From positions 1,550,001 to 1,614,000 of the forward strand of contig JARUHG010000001.1 in NCBI GenBank assembly GCA_031216755.1: a stretch of 64,000 nucleotides of DNA, written 5' to 3'. The notes under the pieces were generated by a model that was not told the DNA's origin, made no database searches, and was given only the letters and a program-made list of their open reading frames with translations. Position numbers and translations under genes: made by a program. Below are positions 56,426-64,000 of this stretch, piece after piece; position 1 is the first letter of the stretch; the number at the start of each line of letters is the position of its first letter. The DNA is from Lysobacter arvi (lineage in GTDB: Bacteria > Pseudomonadota > Gammaproteobacteria > Xanthomonadales > Xanthomonadaceae).

Positions 56426-56697
56426 GCGGTGGGGGCCTCGTGGTGCCGGAATGGCCGGCTCGGTGGGTCTGCGGGACGAATTATGACGGTTTGGCGACAC
56501 CGGCGCGCGCCCGGCGCCCGCGGGCCGGAGGTTGATTTCGGCCGTCCTGCTACCATCCAGACGCTTATCCCCCCTTTTTCCAGCTTCCACGCAATGGACG
56601 ACGACCCAGAACGGCCGCCCGCCCCCGCCTTCGCGCGCCTCCGCCTTCCTCACGGCGCCTGCACCCCAGCCTGCCAACATCCTGACGGACGGACCGC

Positions 56698-58035
56698 ATG
56701 CTGGAACTGCTGATCGTCATTGCCCTGATCGTCCTCAACGCCTTCTTCGCGATGTCGGAGATGGCGCTCATGACCTCGCGCAAGATCAAGCTCAAGCAGA
56801 TGGCCGAGACCAGCCGCGGCGCGCAGGTCGCGTTCGAGCTGGCCGAGCACCCCGATAACCTGCTGTCCACGGTCCAGGTCGGCATCACGCTGATCGGCGT
56901 GCTCACCGGCCTGTTCGGCGGCGAGTCCATCGGCCTGGCGATCGCGGGCTGGCTGGAAGGCGTGCTGCCCAACGCCCGCGAATACGCGCGCGGCATCGGC
57001 ATCGGCACGGCGGTCGGCCTGATCACCGCGGCGCAGGTCATCTTCGGCGAGCTGATCCCCAAGCGCCTGGCGCTCACCGCTTCCGAGCGCATCGCCTGCG
57101 CCGTGGCGATCCCGCTCTACTGGCTTTCGCGCGCGGCGCGACCGATCGTCGCCCTGTTGGGCATCATCAACCGCTTCTTCCTGCGCCTGCTCGGCGTGAA
57201 GGACGACGCGCGCAGCGCGATCAGCGAAGAGGAAATCCGCCTGCTGGTGACCGAAGGCCACGAGCAGGGCGTGATCGACGCCGACGAGCGCAAGATGATG
57301 AATCGCGTGCTGGGCCTGGGCGATCGCACGGCCGACAGCCTGATGACGCCGCGCACGCGCATCACCTGGCTCGACGAGGCGGCGGATTTCGCCGAGAACC
57401 TGGCGACGATGCGCGAAACGCCGTTCTCGCGTTATCCGGTGTATCGCGAGAACGACAGCGAGGTGCTCGGCATCCTGGAGGTCAAGTCGCTGCTCGACCG
57501 CCTCGACGAGAAGGCGCCGGACCTGTTCAAGGAACTGCGCGAGCCGCTGTTCGTCTCCGAGTCCACGCATGCGATGAAGCTGCTGGAGATCTTCCGCGAG
57601 GAGCAGCAATCGCTTGCGCTCGTCGTGGACGAATACGGCGATGTCACCGGCATGGTCACGGTGGCGGACCTGATGGACGCCATCGTCGGCCGCGTGCATG
57701 CGATCGGCAGCGTGCTCGGCGAGGCCGAGGACGACAGCCACGCACCGGTGGTGGAGCGCGCCGACGGCTCGTTCCTGATCGACGGCTCGCTGCCGGTGGA
57801 AGACCTGCGCGAGCTCATCGGCGGCGGTCGCCTGCCGGACGAGGACGAGCACGATTTCCACACCGCGGCCGGCATGGTGATCGCGCATTTCGGTCGCATT
57901 CCCTACGTGGGCGAACATTTCGACTGGGCCCAGTGGCGCATCGAGGTCGTGGACCTGGACGGTCCGCGCATCGACAAGCTGTTGCTCGCCAAGCGCCCCG
58001 AACCGGAGCCGGTGACGGATGACACCTCCGGCTGA
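56698..58035 (+). CDS. CNNM/CorC-type hemolysin-family membrane protein
   Basis: A 445-residue protein with an N-terminal DUF21 (CNNM) transmembrane domain (about 1-175, three to four segments, including NAFFAMSEMALMTSRK and GELIPKRLALT), two CBS domains (about 215-335, with MTPRTRITWLD and LALVVDEYGDVTGMVTVADL) and a C-terminal CorC_HlyC domain (about 355-440). Members are magnesium/cobalt efflux-related; the hemolysin label is historical. It starts at ATG 56698. Its 3' end overlaps exoD by 17 bases. Confidence 0.92.
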   Translation: MLELLIVIALIVLNAFFAMSEMALMTSRKIKLKQMAETSRGAQVAFELAEHPDNLLSTVQVGITLIGVLTGLFGGESIGLAIAGWLEGVLPNAREYARGIGIGTAVGLITAAQVIFGELIPKRLALTASERIACAVAIPLYWLSRAARPIVALLGIINRFFLRLLGVKDDARSAISEEEIRLLVTEGHEQGVIDADERKMMNRVLGLGDRTADSLMTPRTRITWLDEAADFAENLATMRETPFSRYPVYRENDSEVLGILEVKSLLDRLDEKAPDLFKELREPLFVSESTHAMKLLEIFREEQQSLALVVDEYGDVTGMVTVADLMDAIVGRVHAIGSVLGEAEDDSHAPVVERADGSFLIDGSLPVEDLRELIGGGRLPDEDEHDFHTAAGMVIAHFGRIPYVGEHFDWAQWRIEVVDLDGPRIDKLLLAKRPEPEPVTDDTSG

Positions 58036-58660
58036 TCACGACCACCACGAGTACCGGGAGGCCGGCACGCGCGCCCTGCTGGACGTGTTCGCCGCCGGGG
58101 ATCCCGACGAGCAGCTGCGCCTGGGCGACGTGCTGCACGGCCTGGGCGATCGCTCCTTCGGCATGCTGCTGTTCGTCTCCACCATCCCGGCGTTCATTCC
58201 GATTCCGGGCGTCGGCGGCGCGATCAGCGGCCCGCTGGTGATCCTGATCGGCCTGCAGTTGCTCATCGGCCTTCGCCAACCGTGGCTGCCGAAGTTCCTC
58301 GCGCGACGCGGACCGCATCGCAATGCGATGGCGCGCTTCCGCGACCTGCTCGCGCCGTGGCTGTCGCGGCTGGAAAAACTGGTGAAGCCGCGGCTGCCCG
58401 TACTGCTGGATCATCGCGTCGCCGATTTCTTCACCGGCGCGCTGCTGGTGCTGCTCGGCCTGCTGCTCTCGTTGCCGATCCCGTTCACGAACTACCTGTT
58501 CGGCGCGCTGCTGCTGCTCTTCGCTTTCGCGCTCCTGGAACGCGACGGCTGGCTGATGGCCGTGGCCTGGGCTGCGGGCGTGGTCGCGATCGCGGTATTC
58601 GGCGTGCTCTCCGGAAGCCTCGCCACCGCGGCCGCAGGCTGGATCGACATGCTCTTCTGA
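58019..58660 (+). CDS. ExoD-family membrane protein
   Basis: A 213-residue ExoD-like protein with four membrane segments and the conserved FGMLLFVSTIPAFIPIPGVGGAISGPLVILIGLQLL. The family was named from rhizobial exopolysaccharide mutants; the molecular function is unknown. The start codon ATG lies inside the end of the CNNM gene (overlap 17 bases), so translation is coupled. Confidence 0.9.
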   Translation: MTPPADHDHHEYREAGTRALLDVFAAGDPDEQLRLGDVLHGLGDRSFGMLLFVSTIPAFIPIPGVGGAISGPLVILIGLQLLIGLRQPWLPKFLARRGPHRNAMARFRDLLAPWLSRLEKLVKPRLPVLLDHRVADFFTGALLVLLGLLLSLPIPFTNYLFGALLLLFAFALLERDGWLMAVAWAAGVVAIAVFGVLSGSLATAAAGWIDMLF

Positions 58661-58785
58661 CCGCGCGAAGGCGCGCGGCGCTGAACGCGCCGGCGCTCCT
58701 GCGCTGCTCAAGAGTCCAGCCCGCGCGCCGATAGAGCCGTCGTGGGGAATGGAAGTCCCGCATCCGTCCGGCTTCCAGAATTCCC

Positions 58786-60897
58786 ATGACCTCCTCCCGT
58801 TCGACCAGCCTGCAAACCAAGTTGCTGGGCGCGCTCGCGCTCGGCCTTGCCGTGATCCTCCTCTGCGCACTCGGCGGCCTCGCCTCCGCGTGGCTGAACC
58901 TGTCCACCGACGTGCCCACGCAGGTGCAGCAAGCCAGCGATGCCGAACGCCTCGGCCGCGACTTCCGCGCGCAGGTGCAGGAGTGGAAGAACGTGCTCAT
59001 CCGCGGCAACGACCCGGCCATGCGCGACAAACACCTGAAGGCGTTCAAGGAGAACGGCGCACAGGTGCACGATCTGGCGACGTCGCTCGCCGACGGCCTG
59101 GCCGATGCGGACGCGGCGAAAACCGCGCGCGTATTCGTTACGCAGCACGCCGGGCTGCAGACGCAGTACCTCGATGCGCTGAAGGCCTTCGCCGATTCCG
59201 GCTACGACACCCACGTCGGCGATGCCCTTGTGCACGGCATGGATCGCGAACCCACGCGCACGCTGGAATCGCTGATCGAACGCACCAAGTCGCTCGCCGA
59301 CGCGGCGGTGCTGAAGAACTCGCAGGACGCCCGCCGCAGCCTCGTGATCGCCGCTTCGCTCGCCGTGTTCGCGGCGTTCGCGCTGGTGATCCTCATCGGC
59401 TGGTGGGTGCGCCGCTCGATCGTGCGGCCGATCGAAGAGGTCGCACGCGCCGCGCAGTCGGTCTCGCGTGGCGAACTGGATTCGCGCCTGAGGGTCAGCA
59501 CGCGCGACGAAATCGGCATGCTGGCGCGCGCGATGCTCGACGTCACGGCGACGCTGACCGACGTCTCGTCCGCGCAGGCGGACATGGCCTCGCGCCACGA
59601 AGCCGGGCAGATGCGCTTCCGCATGGATGCCGCGCGGTTTCCGGGCGCTTTCGGCCGCATGGTCGAGGACACCAACGCGCTCGTCGCGGCCCAGGTGGCG
59701 CTCATCGACCGCATGCTCGCCGTCATGCAGCGCTATGCCGTGGGCGACCTGTCGGTGGACATGGGCGCGTTGCCCGGCGAGAAGGCGTCCATCACCGAGG
59801 CGATGGACGCGTCCAAGCGCAACCTGGGCGCGATCAACGCCGAAATCCGCCGCCTCGTGGCCTGCGCGGCCGCCGGCGATTTCGCCGCGCGCGGCGACGA
59901 AGCCGCGTTCGAGCACGAGTTTCGCGAAATGGTCGGCGGGCTCAATCGCCTGATGTCGGGAACGAACGCCAACCTGCAGCAGGTTTCCGCGCTGCTTCGC
60001 GCGATCGCCGAAGGCGACCTGACCGCGCGCATGGAAGGCGAGCACCACGGCGTGTTCGCGATCATGCGCGACGACGCGAACGCGACCGTGTCGCGGCTGG
60101 TGGACATCGTGGGCGGAATCGCCGACGTGACCCGCGCAATCAACGGTGCCGCGTCGGAAATTTCCGCCGGCAACAACGACCTCGCCCAGCGCACGGAACA
60201 GCAGGCCGCAAGCCTGGAGGAAACCGCCGCGTCGATGGAAGAGCTGACCACCACCGTGCGCCAGAACGCACAGACCGCGCGCGAGGCAAGCCAGCAGGCG
60301 GGCGAAGCGGCCGACGTGGCACGCGACGGCGGCCGCGTGGTGGGCGACGTCGTGGCGACGATGGAAGGGATCGAGAAGGCATCGCGGCGCATCGCAGAAA
60401 TCATCGGCGTGATCGACGGCATCGCGTTCCAGACCAACATCCTGGCGCTCAATGCGGCCGTCGAAGCGGCGCGCGCGGGCGAACAGGGCCGAGGGTTCGC
60501 GGTGGTCGCCGGCGAAGTACGTGCGCTCGCGCAGCGTTCGGCCGGCGCGGCGAAGGAAATCAAGGGCCTGATCGAGGACTCGGTAACGCAGGTCGCGAGC
60601 GGTTCGCAGCTGGTATCGCAAGCCGGCGGCACGATGCAGCGGATCGTCGAGTCGGTGCAGCGCGTGACCGGCCTCATGGCGGAGATCGCCGCCGCTTCGC
60701 AGGAGCAGGCTTCCGGTATCGAACAGGTCAGCCGCACCGTCGTGCACATGGACGAGGCCACTCAGCAGAACGCCGCGCTGGTCGAGGAAGCGTCGGCGAC
60801 GGCGAAGTCGATGGTCGAGCAGGCGTCGGAGCTTGGCGCTGCGGTCTCGGTTTTCCGCCTTGCGGGCCCGGCGCGGCCGTTCGCTGCGGCGGCCTGA
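58786..60897 (+). CDS. Methyl-accepting chemotaxis protein
   Basis: A 703-residue chemoreceptor. One membrane span near the N-terminus (about 13-36), a periplasmic helical sensor (about 37-185, with [18 protein letters not shown]), a second span (about 186-208), HAMP, then a long linker with further HAMP-like units, and a signalling domain with the hairpin tip [20 protein letters not shown] and [14 protein letters not shown] (about residues 543-585). The sensor has no recognised ligand domain beyond a four-helix bundle. No che or flagellar genes are in the window, so it works with a chemosensory array encoded elsewhere. Confidence 0.94.
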   Translation: MTSSRSTSLQTKLLGALALGLAVILLCALGGLASAWLNLSTDVPTQVQQASDAERLGRDFRAQVQEWKNVLIRGNDPAMRDKHLKAFKENGAQVHDLATSLADGLADADAAKTARVFVTQHAGLQTQYLDALKAFADSGYDTHVGDALVHGMDREPTRTLESLIERTKSLADAAVLKNSQDARRSLVIAASLAVFAAFALVILIGWWVRRSIVRPIEEVARAAQSVSRGELDSRLRVSTRDEIGMLARAMLDVTATLTDVSSAQADMASRHEAGQMRFRMDAARFPGAFGRMVEDTNALVAAQVALIDRMLAVMQRYAVGDLSVDMGALPGEKASITEAMDASKRNLGAINAEIRRLVACAAAGDFAARGDEAAFEHEFREMVGGLNRLMSGTNANLQQVSALLRAIAEGDLTARMEGEHHGVFAIMRDDANATVSRLVDIVGGIADVTRAINGAASEISAGNNDLAQRTEQQAASLEETAASMEELTTTVRQNAQTAREASQQAGEAADVARDGGRVVGDVVATMEGIEKASRRIAEIIGVIDGIAFQTNILALNAAVEAARAGEQGRGFAVVAGEVRALAQRSAGAAKEIKGLIEDSVTQVASGSQLVSQAGGTMQRIVESVQRVTGLMAEIAAASQEQASGIEQVSRTVVHMDEATQQNAALVEEASATAKSMVEQASELGAAVSVFRLAGPARPFAAAA

Positions 60898-60914
60898 GCC
60901 CTCCCCTGACAACG

Positions 60915-60940
60915 AAAGGCCCCGCATCGCGGGGCCTTTT
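60915..60940. terminator. Bidirectional intrinsic terminator
   Basis: AAAGGCCCCGC (60915-60925) pairs with GCGGGGCCTTT (60929-60939) around ATC, with a T-run after it. It lies between the MCP stop (60897) and purA stop (60965), so it serves both converging genes. Confidence 0.93.
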
Positions 60941-60964
60941 GCTACTCGGGAACAGAGGGGCCGA

Positions 60965-62383
<1,419 letters not shown>

Positions 62384-62505
62384 TTATCCGGGTTTTGCCC
62401 CGGCGGGACCACCCCGCCGCGGCGATGGGGCGACGGACCGGCGGCTTCGCCTTCGCGTCCGGCCCGCGATGCGGTCAGACCGGCCCGGGACGCCGTTCGA
62501 AGGCC

Positions 62506-62694
62506 TCAGCTTCCGCGCACCCACCAGAGCGACAGCAGGCCAAGCCCGACCACGATGGCCCCGATCACGCGCAATTGGCGGTCGGGAAGCGCGTGGAGCT
62601 GCTCGACCGCGCGCTTCCACCCGCGCGGCGTGACGAACAGGAACAGCCCCTCCAGCACCGCCACGAGGCACAGGGCGGAGATCAGCTCGAACAT
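62506..62694 (-). CDS. DUF2065 small membrane protein (YjeT-like)
   Basis: A 62-residue DUF2065 protein. Two membrane segments (ISALCLVAVLEGLFLFVTP and LRVIGAIVVGLGLLSLWWV) flank a short basic loop RGWKRAVEQLHALPDRQ, the pattern of E. coli YjeT. Function unknown. It lies nine bases after hflC on the same strand, between hflC and purA, its conserved context. Confidence 0.93.
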   Translation of the reverse strand: MFELISALCLVAVLEGLFLFVTPRGWKRAVEQLHALPDRQLRVIGAIVVGLGLLSLWWVRGS

Positions 62695-62703
62695 GCGGCC
62701 GGA

Positions 62704-63567
62704 TCAGCGGTCCGAACGCAGGTACTGAAGGAACGGGTCGTCCTTGCTCAGCACGATCACGCCGTCGCCGTTGGCGAACGACTTGCGGTACGCATCCAGG
62801 CTGCGCTGGAACGCGAAGAAGCCCGGATCCTTGCTCGCCGCCTGCGCGTACAGGCGCGTCGCTTCGGCATCGCCCTCGCCGCGCAGCTTCTGCGCATCGC
62901 GCTCGGCCTCGGCCACGATCACCTGCTTGTCGCGGTCGGCCTTCGCGCGGATCGCCTGCGCCTGCTCCAGGCCTTCGGCCCGAAGCTGGCTGGCGACCTG
63001 CAGGCGCTGGCTGCGCATCTGGTTGTAGACCGAACCCACGACGTTGCTGTCCTGCGGCAGGTCGATGCGCTTGATGCGGATGTCGACGATCTTCACGCCC
63101 AGGGTTTCGGCACCCTGGTTGATCGCCGCGAGCTGCCGGCCGATCACGGTCGTGCGGTCGCCCGACACCACCTGCTGCAGCGTGCGCGAGTTGATTTCGT
63201 TGCGCAGCGAATCGCGGATGATCGGCGCCAGGCGCGCGACCGCGGTCGCTTCATCGCCGCCGGTAGCGCGATAGAACGCGCGCATGTCGTTGATCCGGCC
63301 GAGCGCGAAGAAGTCCACGCTCACGTTCTGCTTGTCGTAGGTGAGATAGCGCTCGGGTTCGGCGTCGAGCACCTGCAGGCGGCGGTCGAACACGCGCGCG
63401 GTTTCCACCAGCGGCCACTTGAAGTGCAGCCCGGGGCCGATGTCGGTGCGCACCACGCGACCGAGGTTCAGCACGATGGCGCTGTGGCCTTCGCGGACCA
63501 CGAACACGGAGCCGAGCAGCGCGAACAGCGCGGCGACGGCCAGGGCGATCCAGAGGGAGAATTTCAT
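62704..63567 (-). CDS. hflC: HflC, modulator of FtsH protease
   Basis: A 287-residue SPFH-domain protein. With HflK it forms a large periplasmic/membrane cage around FtsH and tempers its proteolysis. It has an N-terminal membrane anchor (residues about 5-24), then the SPFH/Band-7 domain with VVREGHSAIVLNLGRVV, RINDMRAFYRATGG and QVVSGDRTTVIGRQ, then the long helical region with RAKADRDKQVIVAEAERDAQ. The ATG overlaps the hflK stop codon by four bases (ATGA). The start is ATG at 63567; the longer frame adds 76 unrelated residues. Confidence 0.96.
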   Translation of the reverse strand: MKFSLWIALAVAALFALLGSVFVVREGHSAIVLNLGRVVRTDIGPGLHFKWPLVETARVFDRRLQVLDAEPERYLTYDKQNVSVDFFALGRINDMRAFYRATGGDEATAVARLAPIIRDSLRNEINSRTLQQVVSGDRTTVIGRQLAAINQGAETLGVKIVDIRIKRIDLPQDSNVVGSVYNQMRSQRLQVASQLRAEGLEQAQAIRAKADRDKQVIVAEAERDAQKLRGEGDAEATRLYAQAASKDPGFFAFQRSLDAYRKSFANGDGVIVLSKDDPFLQYLRSDR

Positions 63568-64000
63568 CGCGTCACCTCCTCGCGACCCGTGGAGCGGGGC
63601 GAGCGTGTCGGGCGGGGCGAATCCGTCGATTCGGCGGTGGTCGGGGGCGCCAGCAGGTCCGGCGTGAGCAGCGGCGAATTCGGCGCGGGCGCCGGCGCGC
63701 GACGCTCGCCCATCGGCACGTAGATCACGTTGCGTCCGTCGCCGCCGACGATCGTGCGGTTGTCGGACAACACGTCCTGCACCGTGTCCAGCCACAGGCG
63801 CTTGCGCGTGACGTCCGGCGCGTTCTTGTACTGCTCGACCATCTGCGAGAAACGCGACGCGTCGCCTTCGGCACGCGCGATCGAGGCGGTCTTGTAGCCC
63901 TCGGCCGCGGCACGCACCTGCGCCGCCTGGCCGCGCGCTTCGGGCACGACCTGCTTGGCGTACGCCTGCGCCTGGTTGATCTGGGTGGTCTTGTCCGACG
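63564..64000 (-). CDS. hflK: HflK, C-terminal part (runs off the right edge)
   Basis: The last 144 codons or so of HflK, partner of HflC. The visible sequence is the helical end of the SPFH protein (QAQAYAKQVVPEARGQ, KTASIARAEGDASRFSQMVEQY, RLWLDTVQDVLSDN) and the hydrophilic Pro/Ser/Thr-rich C-terminal tail with RNVIYVPMGERRAP and PRPTRSPRSTGREEVTR. The 5' end lies outside the window. It overlaps hflC by four bases. Confidence 0.93.
   Translation of the reverse strand, partial: SDKTTQINQAQAYAKQVVPEARGQAAQVRAAAEGYKTASIARAEGDASRFSQMVEQYKNAPDVTRKRLWLDTVQDVLSDNRTIVGGDGRNVIYVPMGERRAPAPAPNSPLLTPDLLAPPTTAESTDSPRPTRSPRSTGREEVTR

Noticed and set aside
56440-56510. Possible Pho box (CCGTCATAATTCGTCCC, minus strand) upstream of the DUF47-pit pair
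   Set aside because: Only one half-site resembles CTGTCAT; the second half does not match at the expected 11-base spacing. The TTCGTCCCGC core also resembles half of the LytTR repeat but has no partner 21 bases away.

Overview
The window is a GC-rich chromosomal segment that fits a gammaproteobacterium of the Xanthomonadaceae, most likely a Lysobacter-type organism. This is inferred from gene order, codon usage, the number of secreted peptidases and the dispersed intergenic hairpins; no 16S or other marker gene is present. I found no tRNA, rRNA, CRISPR array, insertion sequence, prophage gene or replication origin.

Layout. 1-17.4 kb (mostly minus strand) carries a housekeeping series: leuS, lptE, holA, nadD, rsfS, then rlmH, then maf, rng and the start of yhdP. 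Two plus-strand insertions split it. One holds a SIMPL protein, a small hydrophilic protein, a TonB-like protein and a 1255-residue autotransporter (3.1-8.8 kb). The other holds a PhoX-type phosphatase (9.6-11.1 kb). 17.5-25 kb holds a secreted amidohydrolase, a DUF998 membrane protein, a CnoX-like thioredoxin, a DUF4442 protein, a membrane Ser/Thr kinase with an FGE-like extracytoplasmic domain, a DUF502 protein and a queuosine-precursor transporter. 25.1-28 kb is a LytS/LytTR two-component pair divergent from a beta-propeller protein; two 12-bp direct repeats at 21-bp phase lie in the shared promoter region and look like the regulator's own site. 28-33.3 kb has two tandem DUF885 peptidase-like genes and an L,D-transpeptidase-like protein. 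33.4-39.3 kb has an FkbM methyltransferase co-directional with a 1148-residue membrane/TPR protein containing about eighteen KEVAS pentapeptide repeats, then a YkuD L,D-transpeptidase and an NTF2-like protein. 39.4-46.3 kb has RhlE, a KefB/C-type antiporter, a beta-CASP MBL nuclease, a small membrane protein, a ROK protein whose two lobes are in swapped order (apparent circular permutation) and a thioredoxin. 46.3-52 kb has a proline-iminopeptidase-like hydrolase and two M13 metallopeptidases. 52-58.7 kb has a repeat-rich gap, rhomboid protease, an alkyltransferase-like protein, a hypothetical, the Pit/DUF47 phosphate pair, a CNNM/CorC protein and ExoD. 58.8-64 kb has an orphan chemoreceptor, purA, a DUF2065 gene, hflC and the 3' part of hflK.

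How the genes work together: the cell-envelope theme is strong (LptE, autotransporter, two L,D-transpeptidases, two DUF885 and two M13 peptidases, rhomboid, HflKC). The most promising unfamiliar items are the KEVAS-repeat membrane protein with its FkbM partner, the permuted ROK protein, the LytTR direct repeats and several families of intergenic hairpins. Stop and start coordinates were re-examined by eye; many starts were moved downstream of the longest reading frame on the basis of ribosome-binding sites, signal peptides or family length.
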